The notes: generated from the letters alone by a model not told the origin. 64,000 nucleotides of DNA from Methanoculleus caldifontis (GCF_032842345.1 NZ_WBKO01000001.1:1054001-1118000), one strand, 5' to 3'. Positions 1-8,603 are shown, counted from the first letter of the stretch. Numbers and translations: made by a program.

Positions 1-2
1 CA

Positions 3-278
3 TGCGGGGCCGTGTCGGGGGCGGTCCTCGCGATCGGGCTCATCTTCGGGAGCACCGAACCTGAGGAGAAGGAAGCGAAGGACCGGACCTACGCCGTCAC
101 GCAGGAGTTCATCTCCCGCTTCGTCCGGAAGCACGGCACGGTCTCCTGCACCGGGCTCCTTAACTGCGACCTCTCGACCGACGAGGGGCTGGCCCGGGCC
201 CGCGAGCAGGGTCTCACCCGGACCCTCTGCCCCGGATATGTCCGGGACGCGGTAGAGATCCTCGAAGAACTGCTCTGA
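3..278 (+). CDS. C_GCAxxG_C_C family putative redox protein (5' end outside window)
   Basis: The frame is open to the left edge of the window, so the N-terminus is missing. The first visible residues, CGAVSGAVLAIGL, match the CGAxxG part of the C_GCAxxG_C_C family, which is named for its conserved cysteines and glycines. Further cysteines follow in SCTGLLNCDLS and in LCPGYV near the C-terminus, as expected for this family of small putative redox or metal-binding proteins. An internal GTG at 12 is unlikely to be the true start because it would discard the first motif cysteine. The biochemical function of the family is not established. Confidence 0.75.
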   Translation, partial: CGAVSGAVLAIGLIFGSTEPEEKEAKDRTYAVTQEFISRFVRKHGTVSCTGLLNCDLSTDEGLARAREQGLTRTLCPGYVRDAVEILEELL

Positions 279-288
279 GCCGGGCGGC

Positions 289-1470
289 TCACCCGATGAA
301 CGTGCGGATCGCTGCTCCGAGGCGCCGGATCCCCTCGGCGATCTCCTCTTCGCCCGCATTCGAGAAGTTCAGGCGCATCGTCGTATCCCCGCCCCCGTCG
401 ACGTAAAACGCCTTTCCCGGCACGAACGCAACGTTCTTTTCGAGAGCGATCTCCAGAAGCCGCATGGTCGAGCAGCCCTCCGGGAGGGTGACCCAGAGGA
501 ACATCCCGCCGTCCGGCCGTGTATAACGGGCATCTTCCGGGAACTCCTCCTCGATCGCGGCGATCATCTGGTCGCGCTGTGTACGGTAGGCCCGGGTGAT
601 ACGTTCGATGTGGGCGTCGATATCGTTCGTCTCGAGGTAACGGGCGATGACCCGCTGGGCGAGGGTGTTTGAGTGCAGGTCGGAAGCCTGCTTTGCCACG
701 GTGATCTGGTCCATGATCTCGCGGGGGGCGGCGACCCAGCCGACCCGCAGGCCGGGCGTGACGATCTTGGAGAATGATCCGGTGATGACCGTCGCGTCAC
801 TGAGATACTGCCTGACGGAGGGGAGGCATCTCCCGTCGAACCGGAGCTCGCCGTAGGCGTCGTCTTCGACGAAGACCGTTCCGGTGCCGGCGAGCGCGGC
901 GGCGACGGCACGCCGCTTCTCCTCAGAATAGGTGATCCCGGACGGGTTCTGCGCGTTCGGGACACCGTAGAAGAGTCTGGCCGGCGCCTCCTCAAGCATC
1001 GCTTCCAGACATCCGGTGTCCGGGCCGTCGTCGAGCAGTGGCACGGAACGGAATTCGGGCTCGTAGAGAGAGAACGCCTGGATCGCCCCGAGATAACCCG
1101 GCCGTTCGATGAAAACCGGATCGCCCGGGTCCAGGAAGACCTTCCCGATGAGATCCAGGCACTGCTGGGAGCCGTTGGTGATCAGGACCTCATCCGGGTC
1201 GACGGAGAGGCCGAGGCGCTGCCGGTAGCGTTCGGCGATGAACTCCCGCAACGGGAGATAGCCTTCGGTCGTGCTGTACTGCAGGGCTGCCCTCCCCGCA
1301 TCCGCCATGACGTCCTGTGCGGCCGCCGCCAGTTCCTCAACGGCGAAGAGCGAGGGGCTTGGGAGCCCTCCGGCAAACGAGATGACCTCGGGCTTCTCGG
1401 TTGTCTTGAGAATCTCGCGGATGAAGGATCGGGGTGTTTTCCCCATCCTGGAGGCAAAATGGTACGCCAT
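289..1470 (-). CDS. PLP-dependent aminotransferase, class I/II (LysN/2-aminoadipate aminotransferase-like)
   Basis: This 393-residue protein is a fold-type I aminotransferase of the group containing 2-aminoadipate/LysN and MocR-like enzymes. The N-terminus reads MAYHFASRMGKTPRSFIREI, followed by the SFAGGLPSPSLF segment typical of this group. The PNAQNPSG motif (about residues 171-178), the aspartate in VEDDAYGELR (near 204) and the Schiff-base lysine in GSFSKIVTPGLRVGW (K235) are all present. It transfers an amino group between an amino acid and a 2-oxo acid in the cytoplasm; the substrate cannot be read from sequence (aminoadipate, aromatic or branched-chain amino acids are possible). It stands alone, with its own promoter just upstream. 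Confidence 0.9.
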   Translation of the reverse strand: MAYHFASRMGKTPRSFIREILKTTEKPEVISFAGGLPSPSLFAVEELAAAAQDVMADAGRAALQYSTTEGYLPLREFIAERYRQRLGLSVDPDEVLITNGSQQCLDLIGKVFLDPGDPVFIERPGYLGAIQAFSLYEPEFRSVPLLDDGPDTGCLEAMLEEAPARLFYGVPNAQNPSGITYSEEKRRAVAAALAGTGTVFVEDDAYGELRFDGRCLPSVRQYLSDATVITGSFSKIVTPGLRVGWVAAPREIMDQITVAKQASDLHSNTLAQRVIARYLETNDIDAHIERITRAYRTQRDQMIAAIEEEFPEDARYTRPDGGMFLWVTLPEGCSTMRLLEIALEKNVAFVPGKAFYVDGGGDTTMRLNFSNAGEEEIAEGIRRLGAAIRTFIG

Positions 1471-1475
1471 ACTCT

Positions 1476-1500
1476 CGCGTCCTCTATAATTGGTTAACCA
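1476..1500 (-). promoter_or_regulatory. Probable promoter and small palindrome upstream of the aminotransferase
   Basis: On the minus strand an AT-rich TATA-like stretch (AATTATAG) lies roughly 15-25 nt upstream of the ATG. It abuts the perfect 10-bp palindrome TGGTTAACCA at 1491-1500. The position overlapping the promoter would suit a repressor site, but the palindrome is short and a chance occurrence is possible. Confidence 0.35.
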
Positions 1501-1536
1501 CTATGCTCTGATCCGGGATAATAGGTGCCGCCGATA

Positions 1537-2658
1537 TCACCGGCGGGCGACGTATCGCCACGCGCCGCCGGCAGAGAGGAGCGCCTCCGCACGCACCCGG
1601 TATGCCCGGAAGACGTCCGCCGGCGCGATCTTCTTCAGTGCCATCGCCCGCTTCTCGACGAGATGCCAGGAGAGGAACGCGAGGGCGAACGTCGCGAGGA
1701 ACGAGAGCCCGCAGAGCGCCGGAAGGGAGAGACTATTCTCCGTGGTCTGGATGATCGTCTGCTGGAGCGGGTAATGGTAGATGTAGAGCCCGTAGGAGAA
1801 GTCGCCCGCTCTACCGAAGGTGTTCAGGAGCGGGACCGGGAGATGCGCGGCGTAGATGGTGAGGTAGGGGATGGCGATCACCCCGGCGACGGCCAGGTAG
1901 GGCGTCAGGGCCGCGAGCCCGAGCAGCAGGAGGAGCCCCCCGGCGACGGCCGGCCGGTAGGCGATCCGCTCCCTCTGAAGGTAGAGGTAAGCCCCGATCA
2001 GGAAGTAGAGGGTGAACCGGACCTTCGCCATCCGGGGGTCGTCGAACCAGTATAGCCAGAGGAGGAGGTTGATGGCGGCGAGGGCGGGGATGGCGCCCCG
2101 GCGGTAGAGGAGCCCCGCGATCCCGATGACCGCGACGACCCCGTACATCGCGACCTCGACGGGTATCGTCCAGAGCGAGCCGTTGACGTAGGTCCAGGGG
2201 TTCTGCTGGAAGAGACCGATCGCCGACCCGTTCTCAAAGAACGGGACGGTGGCCATCCCTGCCGGGGAGAAGAGGGCACCGAAGTAATCCCCGATGGGAA
2301 GGGACGTCATCAGCGGGCCGATGATGAAGAGCGTCAGGACGATCTCCGGGATGAGCGCCGGGACGACCCGGAGGAACCGTTTCCAGGCGAACCGTCGGGG
2401 CGACGCGGTCGACTCCCAGCTCGCCGTGATCAGGTAGCCGCTGGTGACGAGGAGGGCGGCAAGCGCCCCCTGCCCGAGCAGCACGACCGGATCGGAGAGT
2501 CCGACGTCGACGTAGCCGAGCCTGAGCGCATAGGCGTGGGTGACGACGATCACTGCCGCTGCAGCGAAGCGCAGGAAGTCGAAGTTGTTTGAGAACCGGC
2601 CCGCACCGCCGGGAATGCTCCCGCCCACCGGGGCGGCTCCCGGGTGCTGTGTGGTCAT
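1537..2658 (-). CDS. Acyltransferase 3 family integral membrane protein (OafA/YrhL type)
   Basis: This 373-residue polytopic membrane protein begins its core with NNFDFLRFAAAAVIVVTHAY, the conserved first helix of acyltransferase 3 proteins; the motif carries the R/H pair (LRF...THAY) implicated in catalysis. About ten hydrophobic segments follow, and the C-terminus reads SYGLYIYHYPLQQ, also typical. Members O-acylate cell-surface sugars, antibiotics or lipids from a cytoplasmic acyl donor. Here it could decorate surface glycans, but no glycan genes are adjacent. The ATG at 2658 is divergent from the YhfC gene across a short AT-rich spacer. Confidence 0.85.
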   Translation of the reverse strand: MTTQHPGAAPVGGSIPGGAGRFSNNFDFLRFAAAAVIVVTHAYALRLGYVDVGLSDPVVLLGQGALAALLVTSGYLITASWESTASPRRFAWKRFLRVVPALIPEIVLTLFIIGPLMTSLPIGDYFGALFSPAGMATVPFFENGSAIGLFQQNPWTYVNGSLWTIPVEVAMYGVVAVIGIAGLLYRRGAIPALAAINLLLWLYWFDDPRMAKVRFTLYFLIGAYLYLQRERIAYRPAVAGGLLLLLGLAALTPYLAVAGVIAIPYLTIYAAHLPVPLLNTFGRAGDFSYGLYIYHYPLQQTIIQTTENSLSLPALCGLSFLATFALAFLSWHLVEKRAMALKKIAPADVFRAYRVRAEALLSAGGAWRYVARR

Positions 2659-2693
2659 GGCAGTCAGGATAACTGCACAACTGTGCTCCGGCA

Positions 2694-2709
2694 GTCATTA
2701 AATAATTAG
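2694..2709 (+). promoter_or_regulatory. TATA box for the YhfC gene
   Basis: The sequence ATTAAATAATTA centred about 25-27 nt upstream of the ATG at 2727 is a good archaeal TATA element. Initiation at the usual distance would fall almost on the start codon, so the transcript is probably leaderless; no Shine-Dalgarno sequence is visible. Confidence 0.5.
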
Positions 2710-2726
2710 CCAAAGTATTCTTCCCC

Positions 2727-3533
2727 ATGGACCCACTGGTCGTCGCCACGTTCGCCGTCGTCGCCCTGCTCGAGGTCGTCGTTCCGCTCGCGCTCGGCTA
2801 CTGGTTTGTCAGGAGGTTCGGCCTCTCGTGGCGGGTCTTCGTCCTTGGCGCCCTCTTCTTCATCGCCGTGCAGGTGATCCACACGCCGTTCGTCCTGCTG
2901 ACCCAGGGCCCGCTCTACCTCGCCCTCCTGCCGTCCGGGACGACGGCGGCCCTTGCCGGGATCGCGGTCTACCTCGGTCTCATGGCCGGGCTCTTTGAGG
3001 AGGTCGGGCGCTACCTCGTCTACCGCTACTACTTCGGGCGGCGGGGGATCTCCCTTTCTCGCGAGAACGGCCTTCTCTTCGGGACCGGGTGGGGCGGGGT
3101 CGAGAGCATGATCGTCGCGCTGCTCGTGCTTTCGGGTATGGTCTCTTACATCCTCCTCACCGGCGACGCGGGAACGATCCCCCTGCCCGACGACCCTCTT
3201 GTCCGGGAGCAGGTCGAGGTCCTCCGGGCCCTCACCCCGCTCGATATCCTGCCCGGCCTCGCCGAGCGGATGATGACGATCACGCTGCACATCGCCTGGT
3301 CGCTGATGGTCCTCGCCGCCGTCGTCTACGAGCGAAAGGTGCTCCTTCTTCTCGCCGTCCTCTGGCATACCGCGGTGGATGCCGCCGCCGTCTACCTCTC
3401 CCAGACGCTAGGCCTCCTCGTGACCGAGGCGGTGGTCTTCGTCTTTGCGGTCATCGGCCTGGCGTATATCCTGTGGGAGTGGCGGCGGATGGGGGTAAGG
3501 GCGGCTTCCCTGCCGGCCGAGGACGTTCAATAA
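2727..3533 (+). CDS. YhfC family intramembrane protease
   Basis: This 268-residue, highly hydrophobic protein has about seven to eight membrane segments. The motif LFEEVGRYLVYRYYFGR (around residues 90-106) supplies the paired glutamates and arginine typical of glutamic-type intramembrane proteases of the YhfC and CAAX/Abi superfamilies. The later conserved positions GWGGVESM, LHIAWSLM and LWHTAVDAAA provide the expected glutamate and histidines lining the active site. The substrate is unknown. It has its own leaderless-type promoter and is followed by a long repeat-bearing spacer. The family call is good; the enzymatic role is inferred. Confidence 0.85.
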   Translation: MDPLVVATFAVVALLEVVVPLALGYWFVRRFGLSWRVFVLGALFFIAVQVIHTPFVLLTQGPLYLALLPSGTTAALAGIAVYLGLMAGLFEEVGRYLVYRYYFGRRGISLSRENGLLFGTGWGGVESMIVALLVLSGMVSYILLTGDAGTIPLPDDPLVREQVEVLRALTPLDILPGLAERMMTITLHIAWSLMVLAAVVYERKVLLLLAVLWHTAVDAAAVYLSQTLGLLVTEAVVFVFAVIGLAYILWEWRRMGVRAASLPAEDVQ

Positions 3534-3564
3534 TTTTGTGTGCCATGAGACCAGAGTGATGAGA

Positions 3565-3785
3565 TCTCACGCGAAGCGCGAGCGTAGCGAGCTTGAGAAG
3601 CCATCAGGCTTCGAGCCGCGATGGTCCGCCAGGACCGGAGCTTGAGAAGCCATCAGGCTTCGAGCCGCGAAGAACGCGAAGTCCGGTACAACAGTGCTGG
3701 CAGTTCCCTTCGCGGCTTCGCGTCTTTCGAAGACCTTCGGTCTTCTCAAGCTCCGGATGTCCCACCCGTCGCATTTCGCGTGAGA
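3565..3785. repeat. Palindromic intergenic repeat element, copy 1 (longest)
   Basis: The 332-base spacer between the YhfC and thiL genes is filled by this element. It is bounded by perfect 11-bp inverted ends, TCTCACGCGAA (3565-3575) and TTCGCGTGAGA (3775-3785). The interior is a series of hairpins rich in CGCGAAG/CTTCGCG, including GAAGCCATCAGGCTTC, GGTCCGCCAGGACC and GAAGACCTTCGGTCTTC. A 31-bp segment beginning GCTTGAGAAGCC is duplicated exactly at 3591-3621 and 3640-3670. Related, shorter elements lie at about 8485, 14805 and 28047. Short open frames crossing it are not genes. Confidence 0.8.
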
Positions 3786-3865
3786 CTGCGGCGTCGTCTG
3801 CATACCATTGCTTTACGCGAAACCACGAAGTTGGCAGAGGGAATGTGTGGAGGTGCTCTGGGGCG

Positions 3866-4732
3866 CTACCCGCTCCACTCGTGCAGGTATCCCCGGCGTT
3901 CGAGAGGTTCTCCGTCGGCGAGAACCGTCCGCTCCGCTATGACCTCGCCGATGACGCGGGCCTCGACCCCCGGGACCGGGAAGATGGTGGGGGGTGCGCA
4001 GAAGAGGAGCTCGAAGTCTCCCCCGCCGTAGAGGGCGAGTGCCCGCCCCTCGCCCTCCGGCACGCCCGCCGGGAGCGGGAGGCGGGCGGTATCGATCGAG
4101 AAGCCGCAGTCGTTCACCGCGAGGAGGTCGTGGAGGGAGAGAGCAAGGCCGTCGGAGATGTCCATCATCGCCGAGACGCCGGCACGGCCGAGGATCGCGC
4201 CCTCCCTCACGCGGGGCTGCGGTTCGAGGAGCTCCTTTCTGTGCCGGTCGTAGCCGGAGAGGGCGGCCTGGGCCTCGCCGAGCGTCCCGGTGACCGCGAT
4301 GACGTCTCCCGGCCGCGCCCCCCTCCGGCGGACGAGGTGCTCCGGGGCGACCGCCCCAAGGCCAGTGCTTACGATCGTCAGCTCGGTGTGGGCGTCGAGG
4401 TCCCCCCCGACCAGTTCGGCGCCGAACGTCGTGCAGCAGTCCCGCGCGCCCTCCATGATGCCTCTGAGGCGTTCCGGCCTATCAAGGCCGACCGCGAGGA
4501 GCACCTGTCCCGGCGCCGCGCCCATGCTCGCGACGTCCGAGAGCGTGACCGCCGTCGACATCCAGCCGATCTGCCAGTCGGTCATCCCGGCCGGGAAATC
4601 AGTCGTTTCGTGGAGCATATCGGTCGTCGCGACCATCACGAGGTCGCCGCAGGGGATGACTGCACAGTCGTCCGCGAGGCGCTCCGGGTCGATGATCGTC
4701 CCGATCAGCCTGTGCAGGCCCCGTTCATCCAC
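3866..4732 (-). CDS. thiL: Thiamine-monophosphate kinase
   Basis: ThiL phosphorylates thiamine monophosphate with ATP to give thiamine pyrophosphate. The 288-residue product has the N-terminal acidic ATP/Mg-binding signature DDCAVIPCGDLVMVATTDML, then the DWQIGWMSTAVTLSDVASMG helix and, later, MMDISDGLALSLHDLL, all characteristic of ThiL/PurM-like kinases. The start is taken as the GTG at 4732, giving VDERGLHRLIG, because the alignable N-terminus begins there. It overlaps the end of the DUF460 gene by 8 nt (GTGGATGA), so translation is probably coupled. It is the last gene of the RIO2-DUF460-thiL operon. Confidence 0.92.
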   Translation of the reverse strand: MDERGLHRLIGTIIDPERLADDCAVIPCGDLVMVATTDMLHETTDFPAGMTDWQIGWMSTAVTLSDVASMGAAPGQVLLAVGLDRPERLRGIMEGARDCCTTFGAELVGGDLDAHTELTIVSTGLGAVAPEHLVRRRGARPGDVIAVTGTLGEAQAALSGYDRHRKELLEPQPRVREGAILGRAGVSAMMDISDGLALSLHDLLAVNDCGFSIDTARLPLPAGVPEGEGRALALYGGGDFELLFCAPPTIFPVPGVEARVIGEVIAERTVLADGEPLERRGYLHEWSG

Positions 4733-6680
4733 CGCGCCGCACCTCCTTCTCCCGCTCGCTCCGGTACTCCTTGAAGAGGTACTCGACCCGCTCGGCCTCC
4801 TGCTCGCGGAGGAACTCCTTCTGCCCTTCCTCCCACCTGCCCATCGCTTCCTCGACGGCACCGGTCTTCGCCGCCCCGGTCCTGCCCCGGATCTCCGGGC
4901 TGACGGTCTCTGCGGGGAGGAGTGGGAGATTTGCCTCGCGGGCGAGCTGGACTAGGTGCGGGTCGGGGGGTTCCTCGCCGCCGACGACCAGGGCCCGCAC
5001 ACCTGTCCCCGCAAGGTCTTTGACCACGCCCCGGCCCCAGCCGTGAGGTCGGGGGACATAGAGGATGTCGCCCGCGGCGATGCCGACCCCCTCCTGAAGG
5101 GCCCGCACTCCCTCGCGGGTGAGGGAGTCGAGGACCTTGAGCGGCGTGTAGTCCTCGGAGAGTTCTATCTTCGCGACGGTCTGCATCCGCTCCAGGCGCT
5201 TCTTCAGTCGCCGGGAGCGCCGCCGCTCGTCGCGGAGCTGCTCGCGCAGGCTCTCGATCATCGCGTCCTTCGTCGCGAGCTCCGCGTCCCGCCGGACCTT
5301 CTGCTCGGTCGCGGAGCGTGCCCGCCTGACGGATTGGCGCAGCCGCTCCGCTTCGCGGTCGCGCTCCCGGAGATCTTCCTGGAGTTCCTGCACGTAGGTC
5401 CGGAGCCTCTTGACTATCCCGTCGAGCGCCATCACCCGCTCGTCCTCGACCGGCCGCTCCGGGGCGGGCTCTATGGGAGGCGCGGCAGGTTTCTCTGCCG
5501 CCGGAGCTCCCTGCAGGTCGGTGAGGACCGTATCGAGGGGCTGGCCCCGGAGCACCCGCGCCCGGACCTCGTCGAGGTCGACGCCCGGCTTCACCCTCTT
5601 TACGATGTTCCGGAACTTGTTCTGGAGGCTCCGGTAGGCGTCCAGCGCCGCCGAGAGGGAGTCGCGCTCGTGGTCGTTCGTGTAGGAGAACGGGGCGGTC
5701 AGGTCGTACTTCGCCTCCACCGAGAGCGACTGCTTGGGGGTGTAGGGGATGGCGTTGAAGGCCCGGCGGATCTTCTCGACCGAGTAGGGCATCTGCTGGA
5801 CGTCGGAGGCGATGATGAGCGGTTTTCCGGCGCGGTAGAGTTCCTCGATGATATCGGACATCGTCATCTGCCGCGAGCTCGTGAGGAGGACCAGGTTGCC
5901 GTCGAGGTCCACGGCGGCGATCCCGGTCGTCGTTCCCGGGTCGAGCCCGACGATCAGGTAGCGGGGGCGGCTGGATCGCGGCTCGAACCGTATCCGGTCG
6001 AGTTCTCTCCCCGACACCCGGACCTGGACATCGGCGCCCCGCGAGGAGTGGACCGGGACCATCTCGCGGGGGGCCATGACCTTGAACGCGGCCCTCGAAT
6101 ACCCCCCGAAGGCCTTCGTCTCCTTCTTCTCGTAGTCGAGCCCGGCACCCTTGAGTCTCGCCTCGATCTCGCGGGCCTTCTGCATCACCCCGCCGTGGAT
6201 CTTTCGGGCGTAACGGTTCTGGCTCCACCCGCCCCGGCCGGGCGATCGGTGCCTGCTCGCCACGATGTCGGTGGTGTTCTCAAACGCGATCACCTCGACG
6301 CCCGCGCCGAGGGCGGCGACCTGCGCCGTCGTCCGGGCCTCGGCGTAAGGGTCGAACTTATTGAAACTGATGTTGTATCGAGCGGCGACCTTCGGGAGAC
6401 TCTCCGTCCGCTCGCCGCCGGTCACCTGGACGAGTTTTGTTGCAGGAGGGAGTGATTGGAGAAATGTGTAGAGTTCGCGCTGGTCGGCGGCGATCTCCTG
6501 GATGCTGTCGACCGCGAGGATATCGGGCTCTTCGGCAGCAAGGATACGCTGGAGCCGGAACCCGGTGACCTCCTCGACGCCCAGGATCTCCCCGTCCTCC
6601 ACCCGGCAGAGGGCGTAGACGGGCCGCCGGGTGCGGGAGCGGACCGAGCCTTTGATGATGTCGATACCAAAGACCCTCAC
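4725..6680 (-). CDS. DUF460 protein with two RNase H-like segments and a coiled coil
   Basis: This 651-residue protein belongs to the archaeal DUF460 family. The N-terminal part (about 1-250) starts VRVFGIDIIKGSVRSRTR and resembles an RNase H-like fold with a basic RNA-binding look. A second RNase H/RuvC-like unit begins at YLIVGLDPGTTTGIAAVDL (around 260), including the DPGTTTG nucleotide/metal loop. A long charged coiled coil follows (about 440-540), then a small C-terminal domain. The function is unknown, and conservation with translation and thiamine genes does not settle it. The GTG at 6680 overlaps the RIO2 stop codon by 4 nt (GTGA), implying translational coupling. A longer upstream extension lacks family similarity and is rejected. 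Confidence 0.8.
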   Translation of the reverse strand: MRVFGIDIIKGSVRSRTRRPVYALCRVEDGEILGVEEVTGFRLQRILAAEEPDILAVDSIQEIAADQRELYTFLQSLPPATKLVQVTGGERTESLPKVAARYNISFNKFDPYAEARTTAQVAALGAGVEVIAFENTTDIVASRHRSPGRGGWSQNRYARKIHGGVMQKAREIEARLKGAGLDYEKKETKAFGGYSRAAFKVMAPREMVPVHSSRGADVQVRVSGRELDRIRFEPRSSRPRYLIVGLDPGTTTGIAAVDLDGNLVLLTSSRQMTMSDIIEELYRAGKPLIIASDVQQMPYSVEKIRRAFNAIPYTPKQSLSVEAKYDLTAPFSYTNDHERDSLSAALDAYRSLQNKFRNIVKRVKPGVDLDEVRARVLRGQPLDTVLTDLQGAPAAEKPAAPPIEPAPERPVEDERVMALDGIVKRLRTYVQELQEDLRERDREAERLRQSVRRARSATEQKVRRDAELATKDAMIESLREQLRDERRRSRRLKKRLERMQTVAKIELSEDYTPLKVLDSLTREGVRALQEGVGIAAGDILYVPRPHGWGRGVVKDLAGTGVRALVVGGEEPPDPHLVQLAREANLPLLPAETVSPEIRGRTGAAKTGAVEEAMGRWEEGQKEFLREQEAERVEYLFKEYRSEREKEVRRGG

Positions 6681-7534
6681 TCCACCACCCGTGCCAGTGC
6701 TTCGTCGAAGGCGTACTCGATGCCGTATTTCCGCTTGAAGTACTGGAGGATGTTCACGATGTCCCGACCCAGGATCTCGTCGGCGTTCGGGTGGGCGGTC
6801 TCGACCCACTGGGGCCAGTCGATCAGCCAGCACTGCCCCTCGTCGACCATGACATTGAACTCGCTCAAGTCCCCGTGGACGATGCCGAGGCGGTAGGCCT
6901 CGCGGATGTTATCGAGGATCTCGTCGAGGATGATCTGCGGCTCCGTCACGGTCGCCTGCGAGAGATTGACGCCGGGGATGTATGACATCGCCACGACGTG
7001 CCGGTTCTGGTCGATCGGGAGCGGCACCGAGACCGCGGGGTGGAGGGCTTTCAAGGCATCGTACTCCATCTTCGCCGAGCTGGTCGAGGCAAAGAGCCAG
7101 GGGCAGTGCCCGGCCTCCGGCATGTAGCCCCGCTTCAGACGGACGGACTGGAACGACCGCTGCCCGACCCGGTGGAACTTCAGCACCACCACCCCGAGCC
7201 CCATCGCCTCGTAGACCTCCGACTCCTTCCCGACACCGATCAGGGTGCCGAGCGCCTGGATGGTGCCCCGGCGGGTGAGGGTGTGGAGGGCCAGGCTGTC
7301 GTAGCCGTTGAAGACGAGGGCGTAGCCCTCGTAGGGGACCTTCTCGTACCTGACCATGTCCATGGCCATCAGCCTGCCCAGCCGGTAGGAGAGCTCGGAC
7401 TCGGAGAACTTGGTCGCCGACTTGAGCACATCGAGCGGCACCCACTGGTATCGGCGCATGAGGCGTTCGAGGGCGAGGAGGACCCGGAGTTCGTAGGCGT
7501 GCAGGGATCGCACGTATTCTGCAGGAACAGGCAT
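6677..7534 (-). CDS. rio2: RIO2-type serine/threonine protein kinase
   Basis: RIO2 kinases/ATPases act in maturation of the small ribosomal subunit. The 285-residue product has the RIO2-specific N-terminal winged-helix domain (about 1-85; LHAYELRVLLALERLMRRYQ). The kinase fold follows: the nucleotide loop IGVGKESEVYEA, the lysine in VVVLKFHRVG, the catalytic loop GIVHGDLSEFNVMV (the D and N are visible) and the metal-binding aspartate in CWLIDWPQW. The length and domain order match archaeal RIO2. It is the first gene of the operon continuing into DUF460 and thiL, and is divergent from the tRNA thiolase gene across 35 bp. Confidence 0.93.
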   Translation of the reverse strand: MPVPAEYVRSLHAYELRVLLALERLMRRYQWVPLDVLKSATKFSESELSYRLGRLMAMDMVRYEKVPYEGYALVFNGYDSLALHTLTRRGTIQALGTLIGVGKESEVYEAMGLGVVVLKFHRVGQRSFQSVRLKRGYMPEAGHCPWLFASTSSAKMEYDALKALHPAVSVPLPIDQNRHVVAMSYIPGVNLSQATVTEPQIILDEILDNIREAYRLGIVHGDLSEFNVMVDEGQCWLIDWPQWVETAHPNADEILGRDIVNILQYFKRKYGIEYAFDEALARVVE

Positions 7535-7569
7535 CTTCTACACCATTTATGTGGGCCGGTGATAAAAGG

Positions 7570-8475
7570 ATGATCGAGAAGATGGAGTGCAGCAAGTGCC
7601 GCCGCGACGCGGTCATCTACCAGCGGTATTCGGGGCTGCACCTCTGCGAGCAGCACTTCAACCGCGATTTCGAGGCGAAGGCGAAGCGGGCGATCCGGGA
7701 TCACCGCTGGATCGTATCGGGCGATACCGTGGCGGTGGCGCTCTCGGGGGGCAAGGACTCGAGCGCCGTCCTCTACTTCCTCCACAACCTCCTCCACGAG
7801 CGGCGGGACGTCAGACTGATGGCGATCACCGTGGACGAGGGGATCGACAGCTACCGCGATCCGGAGCAGGCGAGATCGATCGCAGACAGCATCGGCGTCC
7901 CCTGGGTGACGGCCTCGTTTCGCGACGAGTACGGCATCACGCTCGATGAGATCGTGGGCCGGAAGGGGACGAACCTCTCCTGCTCCTACTGCGGGGTGCT
8001 CCGGCGGGCGCTGATGAACCGGCTTGCCCGCGAGAACGGGGTCACGAAGTTCGCCTACGGGTTCAACCTGGACGACGAGGCCCAGTCGGTCCTGATGAAC
8101 GTCCTCCGCGGGGACCCCGAACGGCTCACCCGTCCCGTGCGGGAGGTCGAGGGGATGGTCCCCCGGATCAAACCGTTCATGTACATCCCGGAGCGCGAAG
8201 TGGCGCTCTACGCCTTCCTCCACGTCGAGGGGTTCGATCTTGCGGGCTGCCCCTACGCGGGCGACGCTCTCCGGGGGGACGTCCGGGGGCTCCTCAACGA
8301 CTATACCTGGCGCCACCCGGCGACGAAGAACGCGCTCGTCAACCTGGGCGAGGCCCTCAGAGAGCCGGAAAGGGTCACCGGCGAAGGGCTCAGGGTCTGT
8401 GAGCGGTGCGGCGAGCCGTGTGGAAGGGTCTGTCGGACGTGCCAGGTTCTCGACGAGATGCAGGGGAGAACCTGA
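7570..8475 (+). CDS. ncsA: tRNA 2-thiolation ATPase (NcsA/Ncs6/TtuA family)
   Basis: This PP-loop ATPase activates a tRNA uridine by adenylation so that sulfur can be inserted to form 2-thiouridine. The product of about 301 residues has an N-terminal zinc-binding CSKC...LCEQHF, the PP-loop SGGKDSSAVLYF, the central catalytic or cluster cysteine motif SCSYCGVLRR, a conserved GFNLDDEAQ, and a C-terminal zinc ribbon CERCGEPC...CRTCQ. The ATG at 7570 is chosen because GGTGAT lies 6 nt upstream; an in-frame ATG at 7549 is also possible. Whether it modifies position 34 or 54 cannot be decided from the sequence. Confidence 0.9.
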   Translation: MIEKMECSKCRRDAVIYQRYSGLHLCEQHFNRDFEAKAKRAIRDHRWIVSGDTVAVALSGGKDSSAVLYFLHNLLHERRDVRLMAITVDEGIDSYRDPEQARSIADSIGVPWVTASFRDEYGITLDEIVGRKGTNLSCSYCGVLRRALMNRLARENGVTKFAYGFNLDDEAQSVLMNVLRGDPERLTRPVREVEGMVPRIKPFMYIPEREVALYAFLHVEGFDLAGCPYAGDALRGDVRGLLNDYTWRHPATKNALVNLGEALREPERVTGEGLRVCERCGEPCGRVCRTCQVLDEMQGRT

Positions 8476-8484
8476 GGAGCAGGG

Positions 8485-8603
8485 TCTCACGCGAAGAGCG
8501 CGAAGCCGCGAAGGGGAGTGTGACCAACAACCAACTGTCCTTCGCGTCCTTCGCGGCTCGCACCTGCGGTGCTCAAGCTCGCTTCGCTCGCACTTCGCGT
8601 GAG
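8485..8603. repeat. Palindromic intergenic repeat element, copy 2
   Basis: The spacer between the tRNA thiolase gene and the convergent pgi gene holds a shorter version of the element at 3565. It starts TCTCACGCGAA and ends TTCGCGTGAG. The interior pairs CGCGAAGCCGCGAAGG with CCTTCGCGTCCTTCGCGG, and a small insert, GAGCGAAGC-like, sits near the right end. Its position between convergent genes would allow a terminator role. Confidence 0.75.

Noticed and set aside
3565-3785. Repeat-rich spacer considered as a CRISPR array
   Set aside because: The repeats are inverted and irregular, with only one exact direct duplication; no evenly spaced identical repeats with unique spacers, and no cas genes.
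3593-4774. A 393-codon plus-strand frame starting in the repeat element and running opposite thiL
   Set aside because: The N-terminal part is translated repeat and the rest is antisense to thiL, whose motifs are clear.
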